Below, one piece after another: positions 33,732 through 43,527 of a stretch of 64,000 nucleotides of DNA; within the stretch, counting starts at the first letter, position 1, and each line of letters opens with the position of its first letter. The notes under the pieces are model-generated. The model was not told the origin of the DNA and made no database searches. It saw nothing but the letters and a program-made list of their open reading frames with translations. A program made the translations under genes and the position numbers. This DNA is from Melieria omissa. Its lineage: Eukaryota; Arthropoda; Insecta; Diptera; Ulidiidae. The stretch covers positions 25,791,123-25,855,122 of the forward strand of contig OZ020270.1 of NCBI GenBank assembly GCA_963971225.1. Direction: 5' to 3'.

Positions 33732-34180
33732 TGTTACGACATTCCACAGTTCAATATCGACGGTTCGTTTTGATTGTATTTGAAAATAAAACAACTTCAA
33801 TTATTCAGCGCAAACTCAGTCAGAAGTAACAATCCATTATTTACAGAATTTACACTTCGCTTGTATCTACACTTGTTACCACTTTGCTTGCTTAACACAG
33901 ACTCGACCCCTTGCGCTGCCACTGCTGCTTTTATACCAGTTTTCTTATCGCGCCGAAGTTTCTTGCAACTTCCAATTGGAAAGCGCTCGACCATTCTCGC
34001 ACAGCCCATTTCTTCGAGAACCATCCTTGCCATATCGGACTATACCAAGCGAATTTATACCAGTTTTGCAGTACTTCAGTACTGCAGTATTAAAAACATG
34101 TTAAAGGGATTTTCTGACAACAGTACGGTAGCACATTGTCAAAGAAGAACGTCAAAAAGACCTTTAGTGTCAGATGCTCA
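33732..34180 (-). mobile_element. Solo gypsy-type LTR
   Basis: 449 bp beginning TGTTACGACATT and ending GATGCTCA, flanked by ATAT on both sides (33728-33731, 34181-34184). The start resembles the main gypsy LTR (TGTTACGA), and TATAAAAG is present on the minus strand (33935-33928), but most of the sequence differs, so it belongs to a related family. No internal region: a product of LTR-LTR recombination. Confidence 0.8.
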
Positions 34181-34606
34181 ATATGGCGGCTGAGAAGAAG
34201 AATTAGCTCTACCGTCTATTTATGTATCATGTATTTTTATATCATGGTTCCATGGTACAATAACAAGGTAGGGGCAGGAAAAAAGCAACAAAATTCACGT
34301 GTGTTTTGTTAGTGTTTTCATTCGGTTCATTGTTAAAATCGGACGGACGGTTTACTTGCCAACAGCATCGAATAAACCTATACATAATAATAACATTCAA
34401 ATATGTTATTTGTAGGTTATTGTGCATAAACGGGAGCAAAGTAAATAGGATAGGAAAATGTTTGTTATACATCTTCATATGCTCTTCATCACCGTAAGGT
34501 GGAATCTGATAACATCACATTAAATATAAAACAATTAATTTTAATTTCTATTTATATACCGTCTTTTGTTTTTCCTTGAAAATGTAGAAAACTGAACTTA
34601 GCACCT
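34181..34606. other. No gene; ~90-bp dispersed repeat
   Basis: 34320-34400 (GGTTCATTGTTAAAATCGGA ... ATACATAATA) is similar to 63011-63090 in the same orientation. Nothing else recognisable. Confidence 0.5.
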
Positions 34607-34936
34607 GGGTCAAATTTTCTCAAGTGGGCCACTTTAAAATCGATGGTCTCAGTTTCCGTTGATCAATACGGGTTTCGATCGGCTTGGAGGTAAAAACGAC
34701 ACCCCAAAAATAATTTTGAAAAAAAATGTTTTTTTCATTAGTTATTTACAGTTAAAGTTTTTGATCATGTTTTTTTCAAAAATTCATAACTCACGAACGG
34801 TTTATCGGAACTCAACATTTTTTTCAAAATTATTTTTGGGGTGTCGTTTTTACCTCCAAGCCGATCGAAAACCGTATTGATCAACGAAAACTGAGACCAT
34901 CGATTTTAAAGTGGCCCACTTGAGAAAATTTGACCC
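34607..34936. mobile_element. Foldback element with ~130-bp arms
   Basis: It starts GGGTCAAATTTTCTCAAGTG and ends with the reverse complement. Arms of ~130 bp are nearly complementary (GACACCCCAAAAATAATTTTG is mirrored), around a ~70-bp centre. No coding sequence. A MITE or foldback transposon; superfamily unknown. Confidence 0.85.
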
Positions 34937-35352
34937 ACCTTTTAACTCTAAGCTGAAAAATGTTCAAATATTGTTTCCATTACATTTTCATTCAGAAATT
35001 CAAAGATATACGAAGTAAACATTATTGATTCCAGATTCTTGCCCACTGCTCATAGTTTCAAAACGCCGAGCAGCGATATTCGCTCTGCGATGATAGCTTA
35101 GTATTCACCTTCTACGTTACTGCAAAATAATCCTGATAAACACATCTGTAATTAAAAATGAAAATCAGACCGAACAACGGAAAAATAATTCTCTTTTCAT
35201 CATTGCAAAAATGCCTCAAATTCACACAAAAAAAAAAACAGTTGGCTGATAGTGCTTTTCGCCTAATGTAAACAAAAGCAACAAAAATTTTTGACAACCT
35301 ACCGAACTCTCACGAGAAAAAAATAAAAGTCTGTCCGGCCGTAATACTACTT
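34937..35352. other. No gene recognised
   Basis: AT-rich spacer between the foldback element and the Harbinger remnant. No reading frame with recognisable motifs. Confidence 0.5.
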
Positions 35353-35612
35353 TTACATTGAGCCCAAATGCGTCATTTGGGCAAAAATTCTCAAATGCGA
35401 AGCCAAATCACGTATTTCCCCATACAAATTTAAATCTACGAAATGACTCATTTCAACAAAACGACGATGCAAATGCGATAAAACATGACCAATTTTATCG
35501 AACGCATCGCAAAAAAGCGCTGTCAAAAGCTTCAAAAGCTTTTGCTTCTTTTTGACAGTTCAAAATCAAAACAAGCGAAATTCAAATTGAAAATCTGCGC
35601 AATTACCGATTG

Positions 35613-35697
35613 GTAAGTATCGTTTATTCGTAATTTTAACAATATTATTACATATAATGTAAATATTTTCTTTTATTTTTTTATATTGAATACCTAG
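35613..35697 (+). other. Probable 5' UTR intron of the Myb/SANT-like gene
   Basis: A strong donor GTAAGTAT and acceptor TACCTAG bracket 85 AT-rich bases; the ATG follows the acceptor by two bases. Confidence 0.6.
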
Positions 35698-35699
35698 AT

Positions 35700-36252
35700 A
35701 TGGAGAAAGCCAAAAAAAGAAAGGTTCTGTGGTCAGCGGCTGGAGAAAAGCTTCTTTGCGAGCTGTGGCGAAAGAAAATTGTGGAATTGCGCGGGGCAAG
35801 AAAAAACGGTCAGGAAGGAACACCCTCAGAGTGGCCTTTGCGCAGTTTTAAGTGCAACAACATTGAAGAGCTGATTGAAGAGAGCATAGGTATATCAACA
35901 TTTATTATCCCTTATTACATGCAAAATCATTCAATATAGAAAAAAACATTCCAGACTATGTTGCCATTTCCCCAACATCCACAAATTCACTCGCCGACAG
36001 TTCATTAAGCAATTGCTCAGAAGCTCCTGTAGTTCCACACTCTCCAATGTCCGAATGTGCTGTGTGCTCTAAAAAAATAAACAAAGAGACAGCACTGGCA
36101 TTACTAGAGAGCTAATGAAAACAAAGGAAGAACGGGAAACCGATGCAGTTCTGATATCTATTGAAGAACGTAGAAACGAACTCTTGGAAAAATTCGTTAC
36201 TTCATCGGAAGGCTTCCAGAAATCATTGCCAGAAATTTTAAATAAAAAATAA
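35700..36252 (+). pseudogene. Harbinger Myb/SANT-like accessory protein, frameshifted
   Basis: Accessory DNA-binding protein of PIF/Harbinger elements, which works with the transposase to bind ends and carry it to the nucleus. It begins MEKAKKRKVLWSAAGEKLL; Trp-rich spacing (LLCELWRKKI, SEWPLRSF) fits a Myb/SANT or MADF-like trihelix. The frame enters a likely 50-bp intron (35890-35939, GT..AG) and continues as a Ser-rich linker with CAVCSKK. A 1-base shift near 36113 (LLES then stop) is followed in the next frame by an acidic C-terminal helix (EERETDAVLISIEERRNELL) ending with TAA at 36250-36252. Probably dead, though only lightly damaged. Confidence 0.7.
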
Positions 36253-36263
36253 AAACATTTACC

Positions 36264-37423
36264 TCAATAAACCGATATTGCAGCTCTTATATTTTCAGCT
36301 GTACGGTCATTGTCAGTCAGGGTGCAATTCCCCTCCGGCTGCGGTCGGAACAGAGATTCTTCTTGTTCTCGAAGTTGTTGCATGCAACGCATATTTATAG
36401 CATCATTTTTTTCGTTTAAAAAGTTATGCAAAACGCATGCACTTTTTATAAAAAGACTTGTGTTGTCAATGTGGCTGTCAAGGCCTTTCCCAATTCGTCG
36501 AAATCTACCTTTCAGGTGTCCAAATGCATTTTCAACCACTCTTCTGCATTTCGAGAGGGTATAATTGATTTTTTTTTCATACGCATACGCAGTTGCTTTG
36601 CATGGGTAGGGTTTCATTAATATATCCGAAAACCGAAAAGCAGAGTCCCCAAGCATCACAACTGAAATATTCACTCCGTTTAATGGGGTAGACATCTGCT
36701 GTTTTAAGGATGATTTTTCGAAAATTTGGGAGTCATTGCACCGGCCAGGGGTGCCAACATTGAAATACATGAACCTGTACCTGAAAATGAGAAAGCGAAA
36801 ATGAAAGTCTTGGAGTATTATATTGCAAACTAAACTCTGTACCAACCTATAATCTACTGAAGCAAGTAATACTGTGGAATACCACCCTTTGTAGTTATGG
36901 TAGTGAACGGCATCTTCGGACCGGGGTCGTACTTCAATGTGGCACCCATCTAAAAAGGATTTGAGTAAAAAAAAACACTTGTTTATACGTGCATAACTGA
37001 ATTTTGTTTTACCAACACCGCTGATGCATTGCGGGAGTCCTAATTTTTTGAATCATTCGACACAATCTCGCACTGTTGATTCATTAAGTGGATACGCATT
37101 CAGATATTTAAGTTTAATAACAGCCCAAACTTCCTTGCAAAATTCTTTTAAAACCATGCAAACTGTAGATTTTGAAACGCCGAATAGATTTCCTATTGTC
37201 CTGTATGTTATTCTGCGGAAGAGCCAAGAGCGTAAACGGCAATTGCAGTCCTTTTATCCAACGGTACAGGTTGCCGAAAATTAGATGCACTTTTTGTAAA
37301 ATGTTTCATGTTATCCACTAATTCCATGAACGTTTCTCTCGTCATCCGAAAATTTTCCTTGAAGAAGTGGTCGCCGCTTTCGGGAACTTCTTGCTCCCAG
37401 AAATTGCTTCGGCGAAGCTAATA
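36264..37423 (-). pseudogene. Harbinger transposase (DDE_Tnp_4), two introns
   Basis: HARBI1-type nuclease. Exon 1 (from ~37423 to 37013) reads FWEQEVPESGDHFFKENF and GVSKSTVCMVLKEF (HTH). An intron of 63 bp (36950-37012, GTAAAAC..TTTTTAG) joins SGV to DGCHIEV (first catalytic Asp). A 66-bp intron (36781-36846) joins VDYR to YRFMYFNVG; GRCNDSQIF gives the second Asp and RRVVENAFGHLKGRFR the Glu. Damage: TGA at 37053-37055 (probably a former TGG) and a 5-base insertion near 37205. The last exon is open to the stop at 36264 and includes the usual KSACVLHNFL helix. All catalytic residues are still readable. Confidence 0.87.
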
Positions 37424-37657
37424 ATTCTGTGGCCAAAAGCAATAACCGCTTAAGTCGAAAATTGCTGTTTCGAGCAATCTCGTTTTAAAGTTTTAGCGCG
37501 TCGTGTGTTCGCTATGGGAATGCGAATAGGTTTTTGTTAATAACTTTTTTTATTTTAACGTTACAAACTCCCCAATTTTACACAAACGTAGAGCACAGTC
37601 AATAACTCAATTTCTTCTTAAGTCGACTTAAGCGGTTATTGCTGTTGACCACAGAAT
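37424..37657. mobile_element. Foldback MITE, ATTCTGTGGCC family, copy A
   Basis: Ends ATTCTGTGGCC / inverted ACCACAGAAT with inner arms AGCAATAACCGCTTAAGTCGA repeated inverted. It sits at the 5' edge of the Harbinger transposase reading frame. Related to 54599-54902. Confidence 0.75.
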
Positions 37658-38054
37658 CGCAGAAACAATTATACACGTTTGCTATTTCACTTTCAACACA
37701 CTAAAGTACCGTCCAAAACCGTTTGCTTGCCTTCGGGCTCCCGATGGACAAGCGAACCAACATATGCAATTGCAATTGGACTCTCCTTGTTTTTGCTTTT
37801 ATGCGTCGGCGATTTTGCATATAATGATTGCTGGAGCGCGTAAGTGCTTCTAAAGCAGCTCGTGATTGATTAAATCGGTTGATTTGGTCTATTTATTTAT
37901 TTATTTATTTGGTTGATTAGGGTTACACTACCTAAGAACATGGTTCTTTTATAAGTGCATCAACTAATATTAAGTAACAGTTGTATCAAGCTTATAAAGA
38001 AAAATACAAACTTTAAACTTAACCCTAGTTAGATAACGTTATTTTTTTGTACTG
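37658..38054. other. No gene; short (TTTA)n tract
   Basis: A TTTA tract at ~37890-37910 could be the tail of a minus-strand LINE, but no LINE coding sequence adjoins it. The rest is unassigned. Confidence 0.4.
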
Positions 38055-38088
38055 AAAAGATAACGATACGTCTGAGAGACGTATGCTA
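38055..38088 (+). repeat. Direct repeat with internal dyad, left copy
   Basis: AAAAGATAACGATACGTCT plus an imperfect AGACGTATGCTA dyad. The same 34 bp recur at 38758-38791 in direct orientation with a different 3-base loop. Confidence 0.75.
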
Positions 38089-38465
38089 GTTTATATCCTT
38101 TTAAAAGTGTTGTTAGAAGGAATATTGATAATTTTCTTATTGAGATCATTTATTAAATAAATTGCTGTTAACATTAAACAATTTTTCAAGTAAAATAATG
38201 TTTGTTTAGTAAAATAAAAATAAGATTTCATTGGCTTTAAAGTTCATCACAAAATAGCTGATTTTCTCTGAGGGGCTCCAATTTGTCCACTACAGTTAAA
38301 AAAATAAGTTCACTTTGTACTTCATTTAGGTAACAGTATCTGTTGTAAGTTATATAAACCAAAAAACATTAATTCGAAGAGTATTATATGCAAGAGTTAC
38401 AAACTACAATTTTGTAGTCTCCACATACAGGTACAACACACTTGACGCACTTCATTTTTGACATA

Positions 38466-38494
38466 CGTCGTATTTTTTAAGAAAAAATACGACG
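38466..38494. repeat. Perfect short palindrome
   Basis: CGTCGTATTTTTT and AAAAAATACGACG separated by three bases, between the two direct repeats. Confidence 0.8.
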
Positions 38495-38671
38495 TTTGTT
38501 GTTGTTTGTGATAGGCTGATCTTTCATAACCCGTTGAATATCATCTTCCAGTATTTTATTTTCTGTTTCGCTGACATTTTTCGAAGAATCTGAGTCGTTA
38601 AAAACATTTTGCAACACACCTCCAATTTGTGTGTCATTTAAACCACGCTTGCTTGTCATCGTTTTTAACAA
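38477..38671 (-). CDS. Small hypothetical protein, transposase N-terminus-like
   Basis: 65 codons starting MLKTMTSKRGLNDTQIGGVL, followed by an acidic Ser/Asp stretch (NDSDSSKN) and NKRRIFS at the end. The pattern (KRGL, then an acidic SD-rich run) is loosely like the N-terminus of piggyBac-type transposases, but no core domain follows. It lies between the direct repeats at 38055 and 38758. It may be a remnant or chance; I do not assign a function. Confidence 0.3.
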   Translation of the reverse strand: MLKTMTSKRGLNDTQIGGVLQNVFNDSDSSKNVSETENKILEDDIQRVMKDQPITNNNKRRIFS

Positions 38672-38757
38672 ATTTTAATTTAAAAAGTAACGAGTCACTT
38701 TAGAATTCAACAGAAAATGAAAAAAACGCTAGCACATAAAAATGTCAAAACTTACAC

Positions 38758-38791
38758 AAAAGATAACGATACGTCTTTCAGACGTACGCTA
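38758..38791 (+). repeat. Direct repeat with internal dyad, right copy
   Basis: Second copy of 38055-38088 (AAAAGATAACGATACGTCT, then AGACGTACGCTA). The 670-bp span between the copies could be an internal segment of an unclassified element. Confidence 0.7.
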
Positions 38792-39582
38792 TGTTAATAT
38801 CTCAGAAACAATTGCACTCACAGCAAAAAAAAACACCATCGACAAGACGTAGCTAACGACTGAGATAACTGAAAGTGAGAATTTGAGAGGAAAAAGTATG
38901 AAAAGTGATGAAAATGGCTATGGTACATTTTTGCTATTATTTCGATGCGAATGTATACTCCGCCAATTAATTTGGCTGTGTTGTATTGCTTGATGTGTCT
39001 TTCATTGGCTTTCATTATACACCAAATCGTTAACTGATTTACAAAAAATGTGTATGTTTTTGACCATCAAAGAAAACCCCTTAAAATTCCATATTTTCCG
39101 ACTTTGAGGTCCAATTACCGCGGCATTTTAAAACTTATAAAAATAAGTTGCATCGGAAAAGAAGCCGTGTGGTGTTGTTAATGCGATAATGTGAAAATCA
39201 TGTCAATCAATTTTTTGGTTTAGAAATTACGATCAAAAATATGGAAAAAGTAGAGGAAAAACTGAAAAATGACATGGTACCCATATCTCACTAACTAGAG
39301 CTGCTAGAAAAAATCTGAGGGTAGATTGGAAATCAGCGCACCCAAATTAGTAAGAAACAGTAGAAAAACTCCATGCAACAGAAAAAAAGTGTTTTTTGTT
39401 GTCCTATGTTACAAATTGTCCCGATTCGAAATATAAAAATATGAATAACTTTTGAGAAGAAGCAGGTCGGATTTCAATTCGAACGGATTTTGCACCTATA
39501 ATCATCAACAAATACAACCCCGATTACAGTTTTCGTCGACATTTTTGTGCAACCTATCGATGCTTCCTGCCTACCGTGGATG
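38792..39582. other. No gene recognised; right part lies in the LINE tandem duplication
   Basis: AT-rich. From 39065 onward this sequence is repeated at 42845-43362. It probably includes the 3' UTR of LINE-B, but I cannot show where that LINE ends. Confidence 0.5.
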
Positions 39583-39641
39583 TCTTCCCGACTTAGGCAT
39601 TTGAAGTTTGTCATATAAATATTTCGGTTCTTTCCATTTAA
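39583..39641 (-). pseudogene. LINE-B ORF2 C-terminal piece beyond LINE-A
   Basis: The minus strand reads WKEPKYLYDKLQMPKSGRHPR, a typical late ORF2 block of jockey/CR1-type LINEs. It continues in phase from TFIFK at 47914 if LINE-A is removed, which identifies it as LINE-B. The same piece is in unit 2 at 43363-43421. Confidence 0.7.
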
Positions 39642-42600
39642 CTAATTTTTATTAAATTATTGTTTATTGTTTATTAAATTAAGTCTAATCAAATTACAGA
39701 CTTTGAGAAATGAGGGGTGTAAATTCAAACAAATTCGAAAAATATTCTTAAAGATACTTATAATTAGATAATAAGGTACAAAATACGCTTAAAGGTAATG
39801 CGAGATCAATATCCAAAGTATTTGAGAGGCTATTGAATTCAATTAGAACTCTTGTAATAGGAGCATTTTTGGCATAATTGGTCTTGTTAAAGCCAACATT
39901 AAAAAGATCAGACCGCCGTAGAGATCTGGCAGGAATATTAAAATTAATTTTTTCAAGAAGAGACGAGCAGTCAATAAGTCCATTCACGATATTATATAAA
40001 AATTTTAATGAGAGAAAAGATCTTCTATTAAGTAGCGATTTCAAGTTTAGAAGCTGACAACGTGCGTCATAGGAGGGAATCAGGTCTGCAAAATTCAGGG
40101 AACGAAGGGCAAAACGAATAAAGACCTTCTGCACTCGTTCGAGTCGATTTATACTTAAGGCATAAAATGGCCTCCAAATGACGGCTGCATATTCTAGCCT
40201 GGAACGAACAAAGGCGGAATAAAGTAACTTGAAAGTATAAGGGTCAGAGAAGGGAGAACAGTTGCGACGAATAAAGGCTAACATAGAATACGATTTGGAA
40301 ATGATAGAATCGATATGTGCAGAAAAAGAGAAGTTAGAATCGAAGAAGACACCTAGGTCTTTGATCACGCTGACCGCTTTAAGCCCCGAGTTTGAAATAA
40401 AGTAGGAGGCAGGAAAATAAATACGTTTTTTAGCGAAAGTCAGTTGGAAACATTTGTTGGTGTTAAGGAAGAGACGATTTCGGACACACCACTCATTTAA
40501 GATGTTAAGCTAAGATTGAAGCGCAGAGGAGTCCTCAGGGGTTCTAATCTCAGAGTCGATTTTAAGGTCGTCTGCATACAATAGAAATTTGGAGGTTGAA
40601 AAGCACGTACAAACATCGTTAATAAAGAGCACAAATAATGGCGGACCTAAAATACTAACCTGGGGAACACCGGAGGTCGCCGTAAAAGGCTGGGAAGAGG
40701 TGTTGTCAAATGACACAACACAGAGACGTTCACTAAGATAGGATTTTAACCATTCAAGAAACACAGAATGAAAACCAAGACTAGACAGCTTGGCAAGTAA
40801 AATTTTATGAGAGACTCTATCAAATGCTTTAGAAAAGTCAGTATAAATAGTATCAATTTGTAAGCCCTTCTGAAAAGCCAGGATGCAGTACTCAGAAAAA
40901 ACCGCCAGGTTGGTTACGGTGGACCGACCAGATACAAAACCATGTTGATTTGGGATCATTATATTTTTAACCGCAAAATAAACCTTATCTTTAATTATGG
41001 TTTCAAAAAGTTTAGAAACCGTGGATAACTTTGAGATAGGTCTATAATTTGACACATCATTTTTGTTACCACTTTTGAAAATTGGGGTAATTGAGGCTTT
41101 GTTCCAATCTTCGATAAATACTCCAGATATAAGAGACTTATTGAAGATAATTTTCAAAGGTTCCACAAGGGAAGGACAGTTTTTTAGCAGGACAGAGGAG
41201 AGACCATCAATATCAGTTTGCGACGAAAGCTTTACATCGCGAATACCCTTTGCTACATCGTCTGAAGATAACACCAAAGAGCCAAAGTCAAGAGATGCAT
41301 TAGTATTGATGGACTCATTGACTTCGAACGCGTCATCAGTAACAAAATAAGAACGAAAAAATTCTGCAAAGAGGTTTGCAGCATCCTCCAATGAGTCAGC
41401 TGATTTCCCTAAAAGGGAAACAGAGGATGGAATATTGGAGCACTTTTTTTTTAGATTTAATAAAGCTCCAAAAATTCTTTGGATTGCGTTTAATATTTCG
41501 TTCGAAACTCTGTATGTAATTATTATATAGCATTTCATCCAGGTTTCTGAATTCATTAAGGTATTGAAGATATTTGTCATAGAAAACAAGGTTCTTTGTT
41601 AGATTAAACTTTTTGTGGAACTTATTTCTCAGATTCTTAAGATGCATTAATTCTTTTGAGTACCACGGGAGCTTATACGTTCGAGTAGCAAAAATGGGGA
41701 CATTAGCTAAGCAAATATCGAAGATCAAAGATTTAAATTTGCTATAACAGTTGGAGACATCAGCATTCAAAAAAAGGGCGACCCAGTCAGTATTAAGAAA
41801 AAAAGAATCAAGAGAAGCGAAGTTACACAAATTTAAATTGAAAGAAATTTTCCTGCTGGCAGAAGGCACTTCAAAAAATTTATAAAACTCGATGTCTAAA
41901 GTTAATGGAAAATGATGCAAGTTCGACGGGGAAATTGCAGAGGAACTACGAGATAACTTAAAATTTACATTATTGCTAATAAAAATTAAATCTAAAATAC
42001 GATTGAAGTTATTAACAAAGCCGTTAATCTGAGCCAAATCAATACTTAACAGATTATCAATAACAGATGTTTCGAACGGCCTATTTACATTAGACGGTGT
42101 GAGAGAAAAGTTATTATCCAAATTAGACCAACAGATACCGCTTAGATTAAAATCACCCAGAACACACAGTTGGTTATCACCGACAAGGTCCTGTAACGCC
42201 AGCACATTGTTCACGTGCGATTTGTAGAGCGATTCATTGGCTGCAGGTGGGATATAGGAGCAGCACAGGAACAGCTTACACAGAGTTGATCCAGGATAGT
42301 GTTATCATTAGCAAGTGGGATGAAAGTCGCCCGAAGTTTACGACGAACAGCGATCATTACACCACCACCTCTACTACACCCAGTCATAGTAGCATCTCGG
42401 TCTTTGCGAAAGACGTCAAATAAATTAGGATCAAAATATTTCGAGTCAAAGAAGTTCGCAGTCAGCCAAGTCTCCACAATGACATAAATGTCGTGGTCCG
42501 ATTGTGTGCTAAATTTTCGGACATATTCAGCTTTAGTTCTAAGTCCAGAACAATTTTGAAAATACAGCTTAACTCCATTGCGCACAGGACCAGCCTTAGA

Positions 42601-42834
42601 CGATGAAACTATCCTGTTGCCGGTTGTTGCCCTTGCTTTAGAAAAAACTGGAAAGGGCGCACGGTCACATTTGCCGGCCACAATTCAGGACTAAGCAGTT
42701 TTTCAATAGCGTTTTCAGGAACACCCAGCTTAAAATTTATTCGTCTTAAAGATTCCACCGAGGTGTCTTTTTTGACAAGACTGTAGCACGAAATAACGCT
42801 CTTCTCGATGTTTGCATGCTTCATAACATACTCA
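39642..42834 (-). mobile_element. LINE-A, duplicated 3' portion (unit 1)
   Basis: 3' end of LINE-A with TAAACAA-type tail (39642-39690), ORF2 and the end of ORF1. It is cut on the right at the duplication junction. ORF pieces: RT C-terminus 39748-40500, RT 40510-41450, endonuclease parts 41450-42681, ORF1 end 42609-42824. Confidence 0.9.
39748..42681 (-). pseudogene. LINE-A ORF2 (endonuclease and RT), unit 1
   Basis: ORF2 of a jockey/CR1-type LINE. The AP endonuclease begins near GVKLYFQNCSGLRTKAEY, with VETWL and GGGVMIAVRRK, and a GDFNLSGI block after a frameshift near 42212. After a poly-A frameshift near 41450 comes RT: NYRPISKLSTVSKLFE, DFSKAFDRVSH, SGVPQVSILGPPLF and YADDLKI. The usual PQGS is PQVS here. 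An in-frame TAG interrupts LQS/LNILNEW near 40511. The C-terminal domain (RRNCSPFSDPYT, RLERVQKVFIRFAL) follows to the stop at 39748. In the YADD segment it reads KIDSE, where unit 2 has KIYSE. Confidence 0.88.
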
Positions 42835-43527
42835 TACTCATACTCATCAAAGAAAACCCCTTAAAATTCCATATTTTCCGACTTTGAGGTCCAATTACCG
42901 CGGCATTTTAAAACTTATAAAAATAAGTTGCATCGGAAAAGAAGCCGTGTGGTGTTGTTAATGCGATAATGTGAAAATCATGTCAATCAATTTTTTGGTT
43001 TAGAAATTACGATCAAAAATATGGAAAAAGTAGAGGAAAAACTGAAAAATGACATGGTACCCATATCTCACTAACTAGAGCTGCTAGAAAAAATCTGAGG
43101 GTAGATTGGAAATCAGCGCACCCAAATTAGTAAGAAACAGTAGAAAAACTCCATGCAACAGAAAAAAAGTGTTTTTTGTTGTCCTATGTTACAAATTGTC
43201 CCGATTCGAAATATAAAAATATGAATAACTTTTGAGAAGAAGCAGGTCGGATTTCAATTCGAACGGATTTTGCACCTATAATCATCAACAAATACAACCC
43301 CGATTACAGTTTTCGTCGACATTTTTGTGCAACCTATCGATGCTTCCTGCCTACCGTGGATGTCTTCCCGACTTAGGCATTTGAAGTTTGTCATATAAAT
43401 ATTTCGGTTCTTTCCATTCAACTAATTTTTATTAAATTATTGTTTATTGTTTATTAAATTAAGTCTAATCAAATTACAGACTTTGAGAAATGAGGGGTGT
43501 AAATTCAAACAAATTCGAAAAATATTC

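Larger units (their letters stand above)
35353..37423. mobile_element. PIF/Harbinger transposon remnant
   Basis: Two convergent genes typical of PIF/Harbinger, a Myb/SANT-like protein (plus) and a DDE transposase (minus). The left end may be TACTACTTTTACATTGAGCC at ~35353 after TAA; an inverted partner of this end occurs only at 62955-62988. The right end near the transposase start is interrupted by a foldback MITE at 37424. Confidence 0.7.

Noticed and set aside
33774..34193. 139-codon open frame
   Set aside because: It lies inside the solo LTR with TG..CA ends and ATAT duplications; no protein motif.
36310..36620. Plus-strand frames over the Harbinger transposase
   Set aside because: Antisense to the catalytic exon with clear DDE motifs on the minus strand.
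37890..37910. Tail of a further minus-strand LINE
   Set aside because: A TTTA tract alone, with no LINE coding or 3' UTR similarity beside it, is not enough.
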